Shown: piece after piece, positions 52,002 through 60,691 of the stretch
How the letters are laid out: each line of letters opens with the position of its first letter
Numbering within the stretch: position 1 is the stretch's first letter
NCBI RefSeq assembly: GCF_020687505.1
Contig: NZ_JAJEQT010000007.1
Direction: 5' to 3' (one strand)
Length of the DNA stretch: 64,000 bases
Source: Coprococcus_C hominis
GTDB taxonomy: Bacteria; Bacillota; Clostridia; Lachnospirales; Lachnospiraceae
Notes under the pieces: generated by a model
What the model saw: the letters and a program-made list of their open reading frames with translations, nothing else
The model's database searches: none
What the model was told of the DNA's origin: nothing
Position numbers and translations under genes: made by a program

Positions 52002-52596
52002 GGTAGATCTCAATCATACGGCCATAAATGACGATAAAGATACAGATATACAGTGCCCACATAGTAATGCCGATAAAGAGGGACTGGAACCAAAGCCCGA
52101 ACAGCGGTCCCAGATCCATTTCCATAAGTCTCGGCTCCATATCTGCCAAAACAGAAGAAATGTCTATGGACGCATCCGAACCGATAATTCCTGCTGCCTG
52201 TGCTACCACGCTCTGCGCCATATCAAAGACGCCCATCACAATGTTCCATGTGTTGGTAACAAGCAGGATAGCGGCAGCACTCTTGAATACCCACTTGAAA
52301 ATCATCCAGGTATCCACATCATGCAGGTTGTTCTTGTCTGCAATCATCTGGATCAGGTCTACGGTCATCACAATAGCCAGGATCACGCCTGCAATCGGCA
52401 CCATGATGGAGTTGGACAGGTTCTCAATCATACTGAAAATACTGCTATTCCATCCCTGCGGTGTCTGTCCTACCTGTACGGATATATCCGCGACTTGTTT
52501 GTTTACGCTGTCAAACAGCCCCGAAAGGTTACTCATAATACCGCCCACCAGCATTTCCTTGAGCCATTTGGTGAGGGCATCCAATAAGAAATCCAT
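52002..52596 (-). CDS. VirB6/TrbL-like channel protein, exon 1
   Basis: 198 codons plus one base. The protein starts MDFLLDALTKWLKEMLVGG after GGAGG (10 nt), with membrane helices around IMVPIAGVILAIVMTVDLI, KSAAAILLVTNTWNIVMG and ITMWALYICIFIVIYGRM. It ends at IEIY plus the first base of a Leu codon. The open frame continues about 25 codons into the intron, but those residues (RASRSAAFH...) are not expected in the family. This polytopic protein forms part of the inner-membrane channel of the type IV secretion system, downstream of Maff2. Confidence 0.9.
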
Positions 52597-52665
52597 ACGG
52601 TGTCAACCTCCTTTCCGCCGCCCCCGCAAAACTGCGGGAGCGGCAAGGATTTCATGCGGGGACGC

Positions 52666-52884
52666 TTAGACAGAGAACAGCCCGGAAAGCAGGGGCACAA
52701 GGACCATGCCGACTACGGCTACACCAGCGCCGGCCATGAGCTGCTTCATGCCCTGTGATTTTGCACCAGGGTTGTCGTTTCCGTAACCTTCCAGCAGGTT
52801 GATGACGCCCCAGATACCAAGACCGGCACCGAGCGCGATAACGAGGGTCTGAAGAACGGTAATTGCCTGTTCAAAAAATTCCAT
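52666..52884 (-). CDS. Maff2-family small membrane protein
   Basis: A 72-residue protein with two membrane helices (VLQTLVIALGAGLGIWGVI and LMAGAGVAVVGMVLVPLLS) and the GYGNDNPGAKSQGMKQLM loop that identifies the Maff2 family of Tn1549-like elements. Size and topology resemble VirB2-type pilins, so it may be a channel subunit. The ribosome site is weak. Confidence 0.9.
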   Translation of the reverse strand: MEFFEQAITVLQTLVIALGAGLGIWGVINLLEGYGNDNPGAKSQGMKQLMAGAGVAVVGMVLVPLLSGLFSV

Positions 52885-52940
52885 ATAGTTTGTTAGCCGG
52901 AATCTGATTAAAAAATAGGTTTGTCATGTTTCATAGGCAT

Positions 52941-52991
52941 ACAAAAGCCGGAACAATCTGCCGCCCGGTTTCCGGGAGCATGATTCCGGCT
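52941..52991 (-). terminator. Terminator-like structured leader before Maff2 gene
   Basis: The 220-bp gap after the coupling-protein gene holds AGCCGGAA/TTCCGGCT (52,984-52,991 and 52,946-52,953) enclosing CCCGG/CCGGG, followed on the minus strand by TTTTGT. A 16-codon ORF beginning MLPETG with AAGGAGG upstream lies inside. It looks like an attenuator between two parts of the transfer operon. Confidence 0.55.
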
Positions 52992-53103
52992 GTCCTCCTT
53001 TTTCATTATTTTTTCTTGCGATTGTCCGCTTTGTACGCCAATGGCCCATAGAGGGCAGGTGCGGCGAATAGATAAGATCACTCCCTTCAAAAGCGGAACG
53101 AAG

Positions 53104-54933
53104 TTAAGCGCCCTTTGTGTCTACTTCATATACATCGCAGACCTCATTGGGCTTAAGTTTCAGCCTTGCGGACAGGAATGCTTCAATATCAAAAGCGTTC
53201 TTGTCATCCGCGTCGGCAGTGTACTTGAAATTTGGGTGCTTGGTAATGTCGTACTTATCCGAAAGGAATGGCCGCACACCGCGCAGCTGGAGGATACACT
53301 TGCCGCCGTCCATAACGGCAAGCTCATCCTGGCTCATCAGCTCTTTCCCTAATTTTTGATAGTTGAGCGAATGGGAGGTTTCCCTGCCACGGCTCTCTCC
53401 GGTGTTGTAGGTGTCGATGGTTTCCTTGCCCAGCACGGCAGCCAGCTCCTTGAGGGTGGTCGGCTCCTTACCGCCCAGAAAGATGGAAGTATCCATGTTG
53501 CCGATGATGGTATCCGCATTATCCTTATAGATCGCCTTGAGCTGACTCTGCGCCTGCAACACCAGACAGGCGGAGATCTCACGGCTTCGGATGGTTGCCA
53601 CCAGCTTTTCCAGCTTAGGGATCTGCCCGATATTGGCGCACTCATCAATGAGACAGCGCACATGAACCGGGAGTCTGCCGCCATACACATCGTCAGCTTT
53701 TTCGCAAAGCAGGTTGAAAAGCTGGGTATAACACATGGAGATCAGGAAGTTAAAGCTGTCATCTGTATCACTCATAATGAGGAACAGAGCAGTTTTCCGG
53801 TCTCCCAGAGTATCCAGCTCCAACTCGTCATAAGCTGTGACCTCACGCAGCTCTGCAATGTCGAATACGGCAAGGCGCGCACCACAAGAAATAAGAATCG
53901 ACTTGGCTGTTTTTCCAGCGGCCAGCTTATATTTCTTATACTGGCGCACCGCAAAGTGGTTTGGCTTCTCAGTTTCTAATGCGTCAAACATCAGGTCCAC
54001 GGGGTTCTTGAACTCCTCGTCATCCTCCCGGACTTCCATGGCGTTGATGAACTCGATGAGGGTGGAAAAGTTCTGCTCCTCCACCGGAGCTTCATAGTGG
54101 ATATACCCAATCAACGCGCAATACAGCAAGGTCTCTGCTTTGACCCAGAAATCGTCCCCGGCCTTGCCTTCGCCTTTGGTATTGGCAATCAGCGTTGTTA
54201 CCAGCTTCAAGATGTCCTTTTCGCTGTGAATGTACGAGAAAGGATTGTAGTGCATACTTTTTTTGAAGTTGATGGTATTCAACACCTTAATCCGGTATGG
54301 CTCATAGATGACCTTTCCATGCTTGTCCTTCATGGGCTTTCCGTCCTTCCCCAGCTTGGGTGCGCCCCTTTGGAGCATTTTTCCGCACTCCACCAAAATG
54401 GTTCCTTTCGGATCGGTGACCACATAAGAACTGTGCATCTGCATCAAATTCGGTTTGAGCCAGAAGCGGGTCTTACCGGAACCGGAGCCGCCGATGACCA
54501 GCACATTTTTGTTTCTGGCGGTCTTTGGGTCCTTGGGGCGGCTGTTCATGGTCAGGCTTTCGGTTTTCGTGAGAATGACATTGTTCTGGAACACCGGGTC
54601 GATGTAGGCAGCGATGTCCTCACGGGTCCCCCAACGGGCAGAACCATACTCCAGCCCATGCCGGTACTTCTTAGCATTCTTGCTTTTGAGGTACACCGCC
54701 AGACGAAGGCCAGCGCCGCAGCACAGTCCCACCAGCAGATCCAACGGATGCAGGCTGGGCCAGAAACTTTGCAGCGCCCCAGGCAGGACAGCAAACAGAG
54801 AAAGGAATTTCTCTGAAGCATTTGCCCCCTGAGCCAACCGCCATGCTTCCCCGAAGTTAGTAGCAAACAGCCCCATCAGGAGATAGGGCAGGTTCAGCAA
54901 AACGAGCTTTTTGATGTCAAACTGCTTTTTCAT
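53104..54933 (-). CDS. VirD4-like type IV coupling protein
   Basis: A 609-residue TraG/VirD4 ATPase: two N-terminal membrane helices (LVLLNLPYLLMGLFATNF and LHPLDLLVGLCCGAGL), Walker A LVIGGSGSGKTRFW (about residue 150), Walker B VRCLIDECANIGQIP (about 410), and a conserved AIYKDNADTIIGNMDTSIFL. It brings the relaxase-DNA complex to the secretion channel. The start overlaps the PcfB stop as ATGA. The Walker motifs and length (about 600 residues) are intact. Confidence 0.97.
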   Translation of the reverse strand: MKKQFDIKKLVLLNLPYLLMGLFATNFGEAWRLAQGANASEKFLSLFAVLPGALQSFWPSLHPLDLLVGLCCGAGLRLAVYLKSKNAKKYRHGLEYGSARWGTREDIAAYIDPVFQNNVILTKTESLTMNSRPKDPKTARNKNVLVIGGSGSGKTRFWLKPNLMQMHSSYVVTDPKGTILVECGKMLQRGAPKLGKDGKPMKDKHGKVIYEPYRIKVLNTINFKKSMHYNPFSYIHSEKDILKLVTTLIANTKGEGKAGDDFWVKAETLLYCALIGYIHYEAPVEEQNFSTLIEFINAMEVREDDEEFKNPVDLMFDALETEKPNHFAVRQYKKYKLAAGKTAKSILISCGARLAVFDIAELREVTAYDELELDTLGDRKTALFLIMSDTDDSFNFLISMCYTQLFNLLCEKADDVYGGRLPVHVRCLIDECANIGQIPKLEKLVATIRSREISACLVLQAQSQLKAIYKDNADTIIGNMDTSIFLGGKEPTTLKELAAVLGKETIDTYNTGESRGRETSHSLNYQKLGKELMSQDELAVMDGGKCILQLRGVRPFLSDKYDITKHPNFKYTADADDKNAFDIEAFLSARLKLKPNEVCDVYEVDTKGA

Positions 54934-55430
54934 CGTTCCAGCTCCTTTCGCTTGGTGCGGTCCACCACGGCATTTTTGACCATCTCTTTGAACTGACTGA
55001 GTTTTGCCAGCACAGACGGGCGTTCCGTTTTCTCGGCTTTCTTGACCTTTTTGCTGGTGTACTCGGTAAATGCAGCGGTCAGCGCATCGGCGTCACGGCC
55101 CTTGAAAAAGATCAGGTACTTGGGCGGGGAGCTGCTGCGGTCTTTCTTCACCGCATAATCCACACCATATTTCCGGGCGATCTTCTCAAATTCCTTGATG
55201 GAAGGGTCTGTGATCTCGATATTGGAGATCCCCTGATTCTGACCAATGAGCTGCTTGACGGTCTGTTTGCCGTGGGGTGTCACAGGGGCGTCACGGCTTC
55301 TCTGCTTTTGCAGCTTCTTTTCCTTGCAGTGGGCCATATACTTGCTAATGGCGGCTTTGAGCAGCCTGCCGGTGAACTTTGTTCCGCTGACAACCAGCGT
55401 TAAAGTCCTGTTTTCCACTTCTTCCTGCAT
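54930..55430 (-). CDS. PcfB-family (DUF3801) conjugation protein
   Basis: A 166-residue protein: MQEEVENRTLTLVVSGTKFT at the start, KYLIFFKGRDADALTAAF in the centre, and a basic helical tail. This is the PcfB/DUF3801 family, which links the relaxosome to the VirD4 coupling protein encoded just downstream. The ATG at 55,430 is chosen because GGAGG then has 8-nt spacing; the earlier ATG is only 2 nt away from it. Confidence 0.88.
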   Translation of the reverse strand: MQEEVENRTLTLVVSGTKFTGRLLKAAISKYMAHCKEKKLQKQRSRDAPVTPHGKQTVKQLIGQNQGISNIEITDPSIKEFEKIARKYGVDYAVKKDRSSSPPKYLIFFKGRDADALTAAFTEYTSKKVKKAEKTERPSVLAKLSQFKEMVKNAVVDRTKRKELER

Positions 55431-55516
55431 TTTCATCGCCTCCTTTCCACAAAATGTGCAGGGGTGGTGCATTTATTTCTAAGGCGGGACCACCAGCCGC
55501 CGGAGAAGGTATTTCT

Positions 55517-55936
55517 TCATCGCTCCATCCCGCGGCCCTTTTTCTTTACCGGCTTCTTATCCGGCAGATTCCACTCTTCCCGAAACTCTGCCACACCTTT
55601 GGGGTCAAATGCCTTCAACTTCTCCAGATCAAAGGCAACAGCAGAATATTTCCCATAACCGGACTGAACCTGATAGGGAAGCACCTTCCCCAATTTGTTC
55701 TCTTTGATAAATCGCAGCAAGTCCTTGCTGATGTCACCGGAAATAAACGCCTCTCCGGGGTCCAGGGAATACCCCGGAAGGTTCACCGTCATATCTGCAA
55801 ACGGCTCTGCTCCATCTTCTGTATGGGTAATCATGCCGATATAAAGCCGCTGATTATTCGCATACATCCCAAGTTGCAGTGATATGGTTTCTTCTCCATA
55901 TTCCCACTTAAAGGGTACTTTCTTTTCCTCATTCAT
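55517..55936 (-). CDS. DUF4313-type ICE protein
   Basis: A 139-residue soluble protein (MNEEKKVPFKWEYGEETISL at the start, DKKPVKKKGRGMER basic tail). The pattern ANNQRLYIGMI....PFADMTVNLPGY fits DUF4313 from Tn1549-like elements. No catalytic residues visible. It lies at the start of the PcfB/VirD4 block. Confidence 0.7.
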   Translation of the reverse strand: MNEEKKVPFKWEYGEETISLQLGMYANNQRLYIGMITHTEDGAEPFADMTVNLPGYSLDPGEAFISGDISKDLLRFIKENKLGKVLPYQVQSGYGKYSAVAFDLEKLKAFDPKGVAEFREEWNLPDKKPVKKKGRGMER

Positions 55937-55948
55937 ATCGGATTCCTC

Positions 55949-56260
55949 CTATCGTATCTGTTCTTTGTGGTCATAAAACAAATCTCCATTTCTGACCTTT
56001 GCGTGGCTGAGAATCTTGATCTGCCCCTTTGCCTGACTGTCCAGAGCTTTTTCATAGCCTATATCTGACAAAAACAGGCGGGTGCGTTCTCCTTTCCAGC
56101 CCACCGGGGAGTCATGCGTCAGCACATCAAAAATAATCATGTGCCGCGTGTTCTCCGCAAATCGCTGGAGATCCATGTAGTCATGGCCGTGGTAGTTCTG
56201 CGACCCGGCCTTCTGGCGCATTTCCTCCATCAGCTGACCGATTGTTTTGCCTTCCTGCAT
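55949..56260 (-). CDS. Small ICE protein, paralogue of 58,498-58,767
   Basis: A 103-residue protein with ENTRHMIIFDVLT, RTRLFLSDIGYEKALDSQ and GQIKIL.HAKVRNGDL. The same pattern (NTR-MI-F-L, RLFL--GY--AL-SQ, IKI, V--G) appears in the protein at 58,498-58,767, so the two are paralogues. ATG at 56,260 follows GGAAGTG. Function unknown. Confidence 0.65.
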   Translation of the reverse strand: MQEGKTIGQLMEEMRQKAGSQNYHGHDYMDLQRFAENTRHMIIFDVLTHDSPVGWKGERTRLFLSDIGYEKALDSQAKGQIKILSHAKVRNGDLFYDHKEQIR

Positions 56261-56282
56261 AAAACCCACTTCCTTTCCGTTC

Positions 56283-57020
56283 TTATGAGACCAGCAAGAT
56301 CATCTCCCGTAACTGGGCAAAGTAGAGCTTGCCCTGGGGCGTGACCAGCGTGTAGGAACCGGTATGACCGTGATTGCAGTAGTCTTTGACGCAAAACAAC
56401 CCTGTATTTTTCACATTGGCATAAGGCAGCACATTGCCGGATGCCGTGCGGTACACAAACCGCCGTTCTATCAGAAAGCGGACAAACCGGCGCTCCGGGA
56501 CATCCAACTCTTTGGCGGTAGTCCTGAGATTGGTGCTGTGCTTTAAGTCGATGAACAGGTCATAGAAAGCGGCTTTGCCCTCCAGCTGTGCATTTTCCTT
56601 ACGCAGAGAAATATTCGCTTCACGCTCAGCCAGCAAATCCGAGCAGAGTTTCATCAAAGCCTCTGGTGAAGTGGCTGCCTCCCACAGCTTCTCTTTTGTG
56701 AGATAGGCCCCGTGCTTGCGAATAGTAGGCAGAACCTCATCAAACACCCACTGTTCAAACCGCTCTGCCGATGGCAATTTGCTGTGAACGATCAGGCGGT
56801 ATAGATCGCCTTCGGGGATAAAGAGCATTTCCTGTATCCCGCCCGTAGTAGGGGTACGCCGTTTCAGCGTACCCTTACAGTGCTTAGAAACGGCTTCGTT
56901 CGGTCTGGCATATCCCAAAGCTCTGGCTGCATCTGCACCGCAAAACAGGTATTTGCCGTTTTCTTCGACAACCCGGATACTGCCAAACTCCGGATTTTTG
57001 AAAATTTCCATCTGGTTCAT
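56283..57020 (-). CDS. BRO-N/KilAC-type antirepressor
   Basis: A 245-residue phage-type antirepressor: a BRO-N domain (IRVVEENGKYLFCGADAARA, FIPEGDLYRLIVHSKLPSAE, FEQWVFDEVLPTIRKHG) followed by a KilAC/ANT-like C-terminus (ELDVPERRFVRFLIERRFV, GNVLPYAN). In phages such proteins counteract a repressor. In this ICE it may relieve repression of transfer, for example by the XRE protein at 18,140; that link is speculation. Confidence 0.88.
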   Translation of the reverse strand: MNQMEIFKNPEFGSIRVVEENGKYLFCGADAARALGYARPNEAVSKHCKGTLKRRTPTTGGIQEMLFIPEGDLYRLIVHSKLPSAERFEQWVFDEVLPTIRKHGAYLTKEKLWEAATSPEALMKLCSDLLAEREANISLRKENAQLEGKAAFYDLFIDLKHSTNLRTTAKELDVPERRFVRFLIERRFVYRTASGNVLPYANVKNTGLFCVKDYCNHGHTGSYTLVTPQGKLYFAQLREMILLVS

Positions 57021-57053
57021 GTCGTGCCTCCTTTGGCATAATAAAAGACGGCC

Positions 57054-57932
57054 TTACCAGCCGCCTATGTGCATATCGTGGTTGACCAATGAAGTGTAAT
57101 GATTGCTCATGGTGGTAGGCGCATTGAACAGCACCGCAAGCAGATACTGCTTCATGTTGTGTACCTGGGTGGTGTTCTTTTGCAGGCAGTCCATGACAAA
57201 CTCGATGTGTGAGCTGTCCAGCTTCAAAAAGCGGGAACGCACGATCTCGTGAGGGAAGTCTGCCCCGGAGATCCGGATGGTCTTTCTTCTGGCACAGACC
57301 GTTTCCACCATCAGCTCTACGATCTCATTCAGGTCATCCAGGTAGAGCGGATAACGCTGCTTCAGGCAGTCATACTCGATATTTTCCAAAATCAATTCCC
57401 GATAATTTTCTATCTCTGTGACAGACATCGCATCCCTTCCTTTCCGTTCCGGCGGTTCTGCCGCCGCTGTCTCCCGGAAGGGAATGGAATCGGTACTTGA
57501 TCCATAAGTAATTGATTTTTCTGTATTTGATTTCTCTATATTTAATTCTGCGGGCTTTTCCATATCCGGTCTTACCATATCCGGGTTTTCCGTATCTGGT
57601 GAAACCACATCCGGCGGCAGCATATCCGGCTTCTTTGGCTGTGGCTGCTCATAAATGATGTACTCAGTATCAGTAATACGGCCATTTGCGCCGCGAAGCT
57701 GCCTGCGGACAATGTAGCCGGCTGTTTCCAGCTCTTTGAGCGCAGAGCCAATAGCGTCCACACCCTCCTTACAGATGGAAGCCAGCCCTCTGGTCGTGTA
57801 ATTCCACTCCTCTGGAAGCGACAGGATCATGGAAAGCAGGCCCTTAGATTTTAAGGTCAGCCCTTTATCCTTCAGATGATAATTTGACATAACGGTGTAA
57901 TCGCGTGTCCGTTGTACGCGGTAGACTGCCAT
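57054..57932 (-). CDS. Replication-initiator-like protein with DUF6017
   Basis: A 292-residue protein: an N-terminal winged helix (KGLTLKSKGLLSMILSLPEE, LKELETAGYIVRRQLRGANG), a low-complexity linker with five repeats of P-D-M/T/V type (residues about 100-128), and a C-terminal DUF6017 domain (YDCLKQRYPLYLDDLNEIVE, HIEFVMDCLQKNT, MKQYLLAVLFNAP). This is the DnaD/RepA-like initiator found beside ParAB in Tn1549-like elements and probably allows replication of the excised circle. ATG follows GGAGTGAAGTGA. Confidence 0.8.
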   Translation of the reverse strand: MAVYRVQRTRDYTVMSNYHLKDKGLTLKSKGLLSMILSLPEEWNYTTRGLASICKEGVDAIGSALKELETAGYIVRRQLRGANGRITDTEYIIYEQPQPKKPDMLPPDVVSPDTENPDMVRPDMEKPAELNIEKSNTEKSITYGSSTDSIPFRETAAAEPPERKGRDAMSVTEIENYRELILENIEYDCLKQRYPLYLDDLNEIVELMVETVCARRKTIRISGADFPHEIVRSRFLKLDSSHIEFVMDCLQKNTTQVHNMKQYLLAVLFNAPTTMSNHYTSLVNHDMHIGGW

Positions 57933-57961
57933 TCACTTCACTCCTTCCTGTGGTCAGGGAA

Positions 57962-57993
57962 TAACAAAAGCCGTTGTCAGTAAAGACACGGCT
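57962..57993 (-). terminator. Terminator-like hairpin at end of hypothetical gene
   Basis: AGCCGTGTC pairs with GACAACGGCT (57,985-57,993 and 57,969-57,978), beginning at the stop codon of the 57,993 gene and followed by TTTGTTATT on the minus strand. It would attenuate transcription from parAB into the replication and transfer genes. Confidence 0.65.
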
Positions 57994-58496
57994 CAAACTT
58001 CATAGAAAACTCCTGGTCTCCCATCAAAGGGATAGCGGCTGATGTCCTCAAAGGCGTCGGCAACCTCCTCCGCTGGATAGTCCTGCCAGTCCCGCTCCCT
58101 GACGATATGATGGATAGTGCGGTAACAGGTGGAAAACCTTTCATATGCTGAGCGGTATTTCGTATTCACGCAGGACACCTCCACAAACCGCCCGTCCTCC
58201 AAGAGCCATAGTTCCCGGATACAGGAAGCCTCCACTTGTGTGGAATGACTCTGGATAGTTTTTTGGTAAATGCAAAATCCCCGCTGTGGAAACAACTCCG
58301 GCCCATAGTAGTTCAGGGAACACTCATGATTTCCTGCGGTCTGGTAGGCAAGAACACTTTCCCCACGATAGCGGACAGACTGCACCACAAGTTCCATGTT
58401 CAATCTGGAAAGCGCCCTTTTCCGCTCCTTTTTGTCGGGGAAAAGATAAAGATACGCCGTCCTGATGGCATTGCAGATTTCTTTTTCTCTAAACAT
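57993..58496 (-). CDS. Hypothetical protein
   Basis: A 167-residue protein (MFREKEICNAIRTAYLYLFP at the start, DAFEDISRYPFDGRPGVFYE at the end) with aromatic-rich alpha/beta character and no motif I recognise. It follows its neighbour by 1 bp and lies in the parAB operon. It may be an accessory maintenance gene. Confidence 0.6.
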   Translation of the reverse strand: MFREKEICNAIRTAYLYLFPDKKERKRALSRLNMELVVQSVRYRGESVLAYQTAGNHECSLNYYGPELFPQRGFCIYQKTIQSHSTQVEASCIRELWLLEDGRFVEVSCVNTKYRSAYERFSTCYRTIHHIVRERDWQDYPAEEVADAFEDISRYPFDGRPGVFYEV

Positions 58497-58497
58497 C

Positions 58498-58767
58498 TTA
58501 TTTCCTCCGTTTTTTCTTTACATCCAGGACATGACCCTCAATTACACGGGCGCACCTTTTGATTTTGATCTCCCTGCGCTGCTGGCTTTGCAGGGCGGCC
58601 TGATACCCGTCCTCTGTCAAAAACAGCCTCATTTCATCTCCGTGCCTTCCGTAAGTAGTGCCGGGACGCAGGATGGAAAACTCAATCATCCAGCGGGTGT
58701 TATCCCAAAATCTTTCTACGGCGAGAATGTTATGCCCTTTCAGTTCCCTAGCTGAAATATCCTTCAT
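58498..58767 (-). CDS. Small ICE protein, paralogue of 55,949-56,260
   Basis: An 89-residue basic protein with DNTRWMIEFSIL, MRLFLTEDGYQAALQSQ and REIKIKRCARVIEGHVL, matching the pattern of the protein at 55,949-56,260. The C-terminus KKKRRK suggests nucleic-acid contact. It sits 12 bp after parB. Function unknown. Confidence 0.65.
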   Translation of the reverse strand: MKDISARELKGHNILAVERFWDNTRWMIEFSILRPGTTYGRHGDEMRLFLTEDGYQAALQSQQRREIKIKRCARVIEGHVLDVKKKRRK

Positions 58768-58779
58768 AAGCGGCTCCTT

Positions 58780-59745
58780 TCATCGTTCCTGATCTCTCTG
58801 ACGCTTTTTCTGCCATTGTTCCAGCAGCTTGATAATGGTTTCCTGCATCCGAGCCGGAGTGTAGCTCTTGGGGAAATACTTCCGCAGAGTATCAGAAGTA
58901 AATGTCACACGATCCAGATCGCTTTTCTTTTCCTCACCCATAATAGCCCTCATCACATCAATAGAGAGATGCCCCTCCTGACTGAACTTCTTGAGCCGCT
59001 GGGCTTGGGAAAGAGAAGGGGTAGCCTGTTCACTGTCCATGGCATCCAGCAGGTCTACCTGTTCTTCCTTTTTGAGAAAGGACAGCTCATAGGCAGGGTT
59101 CAGGGCAATTTTCTTCTCATCGACCATATCCAGCAGTTCGGGAATTAGTTCTGTCAGACGAATATATCGCTTTACCTGTGATTTGCTATCAGGGCTGTTT
59201 TCTGCAATCTTTTCTGCCGCAGTCAACTTCGGCCCAACTTGGGCCGAAGTTAAATCGGTCCTTTCTCCCTGCCGTTTGATAGCCTCCAGCTTCATGCGAT
59301 AAGCCCAGGCTTTTTCGCTGGGTAAAACATCTTCTCGCTGGATATTCGCGTCTACCATCTCGATGACAGCTTCTTCATCATTCATTTCACGGATAATGAC
59401 GGGCATATCCTCCAAACCCGCCAACTCGCTGGCACGGTGCCGTCGATGGCCAGAAATAATCTCATATCCGCCCTCCGGGTCAGGACGCACAAGCCCAGGA
59501 GTGCGAACACCACGCTGTCTGACGCTATCCAGCGTTTCTAACATTTTGGGATCGTTGTCCTTGACACGGTAGGGCTGTCCAGTAAACGGCACTTCCGTCT
59601 GCATTGCCGAATACCCCTTAAAGTAATGAAGCTGCGAGAGCGGAATACGGACGACGCGCTCCTCACCAGCCTGCTGACGCTCCTGCTCGGTAGTAAATAG
59701 ATCATCTACCGATGCCAGCTCTATTTTTTTCGCGCTGCTTTTCAA
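58780..59745 (-). CDS. parB: ParB/Spo0J-family partition protein
   Basis: A 321-residue ParB. The CTPase/ParB box has RVKDNDPKMLETLDSVRQRG and the signature YEIISGHRRHRASELAG. A central HTH region follows (SQVKRYIRLTELIPELLDMV), with a basic C-terminal dimerisation tail (QWQKKRQRDQER). The gene starts inside the 3' end of parA (44 bp overlap). With ParA it would partition the excised circular element or stabilise it during replication. No parS site was recognised. Confidence 0.95.
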   Translation of the reverse strand: MKSSAKKIELASVDDLFTTEQERQQAGEERVVRIPLSQLHYFKGYSAMQTEVPFTGQPYRVKDNDPKMLETLDSVRQRGVRTPGLVRPDPEGGYEIISGHRRHRASELAGLEDMPVIIREMNDEEAVIEMVDANIQREDVLPSEKAWAYRMKLEAIKRQGERTDLTSAQVGPKLTAAEKIAENSPDSKSQVKRYIRLTELIPELLDMVDEKKIALNPAYELSFLKKEEQVDLLDAMDSEQATPSLSQAQRLKKFSQEGHLSIDVMRAIMGEEKKSDLDRVTFTSDTLRKYFPKSYTPARMQETIIKLLEQWQKKRQRDQER

Positions 59746-60523
59746 GTTTCAACACCTCCTTCGTCAGATTTTTGTAGCCTTCCGCCACCTTTCCGCCGGG
59801 ATCATGGGCAAAAATGCTTTTTCCCTCGGCGCTGATTTCCTTAGCCCGAACAGAATGGGGGATCTCTGTGCCGAATACTTTGATCTTGCTGCCATAGGTC
59901 TCCCGCAGGAGAGCGGAGATCTCTTTGGCAAAGTTGGTTCGACTGTCCACCATCGTCAGCAGGATACCGTCTATCTGGAGCTTGGGGTTAATCTGCCGCT
60001 TTACCTTGTTTACCGTGGAGAGCAGCTGTTCCAACCCTTTGGCGGGCAGATACTCCGCCTGAACAGGAATGATAATCCTATTTGCAGCGGCCAGCGCATT
60101 GACTGTGAGCATCCCCAGGGAGGGCTGACAGTCGATGAGGATATGGGAATATTGCCCCTTCAGCGTGTCCAAATATTGCCGCAAGATAGTCTCACGGCTC
60201 ATGGCATTTACCAGAGATACCTCCATACCGGATAACTGGATGTCCGCAGGCATCAGGTCTACGCCCTCTGAGTGGTGCAGGATACCCTCGCCGGGACGGA
60301 GAGGCTCATCCATCAGGATACGCTCCATTGCGTCTGACAGCGTAAAGGGCAGCTTGTCCGGCTGGGGATTGCCCAGGCTGATGGTTAGGCTCCCTTGCGG
60401 ATCTCCGTCGATCAGCAGGACTTTCTTCCCGGCCTGTGCCAGCCCGATTCCCAAGTTGGCACAGGTTGTTGTCTTGCCAACACCGCCTTTCTGGTTGGCG
60501 ATGGCGATGATTTGCGTGTTCAT
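59702..60523 (-). CDS. parA: ParA/Soj-family partition ATPase
   Basis: A 273-residue deviant Walker ATPase: ANQKGGVGKTTTCANLG (with the signature Lys), VLLIDGDPQGSLTISLG, and HILIDCQPSLGMLTVNALAA. The start is ATG at 60,523 (MNTQIIAIANQ), seven nt after GAGGTG; the frame is open upstream, but that part is the hairpin-containing leader. It is the first gene of the long leftward operon, so its leader controls all transfer genes. Confidence 0.96.
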   Translation of the reverse strand: MNTQIIAIANQKGGVGKTTTCANLGIGLAQAGKKVLLIDGDPQGSLTISLGNPQPDKLPFTLSDAMERILMDEPLRPGEGILHHSEGVDLMPADIQLSGMEVSLVNAMSRETILRQYLDTLKGQYSHILIDCQPSLGMLTVNALAAANRIIIPVQAEYLPAKGLEQLLSTVNKVKRQINPKLQIDGILLTMVDSRTNFAKEISALLRETYGSKIKVFGTEIPHSVRAKEISAEGKSIFAHDPGGKVAEGYKNLTKEVLKLEKQREKNRAGIGR

Positions 60524-60562
60524 TGACTTCACCTCATTTCTGATTGTTGCTGTTGCTTCTGG

Positions 60563-60607
60563 AAATAGAAAAAGCCGCCACTTCAAAATTAACAGTGAAG
60601 TGACGGC
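60563..60607 (-). terminator. Terminator/attenuator just before parA
   Basis: GCCGTCACTTCA pairs with TGAAGTGGCGGC (60,596-60,607 and 60,574-60,585), followed on the minus strand by TTTTTCTATTT. It is only 40 bp upstream of the parA ATG, so the operon must be transcribed through it. Confidence 0.85.
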
Positions 60608-60641
60608 TCTTTCTATCGCCGGAATACGAGTTCCTGAAATG

Positions 60642-60673
60642 AAAAAAGCACCCAGTCATTTATACTGCGTGCT
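60642..60673 (-). terminator. First terminator-like hairpin of the parA leader
   Basis: AGCACGCAGT/ACTGGGTGCT (60,664-60,673 and 60,647-60,656, one mismatch), followed on the minus strand by TTTTTTC. It begins about a dozen bases after the predicted transcription start. Confidence 0.75.
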
Positions 60674-60691
60674 ACATCAAATTCATATTCA

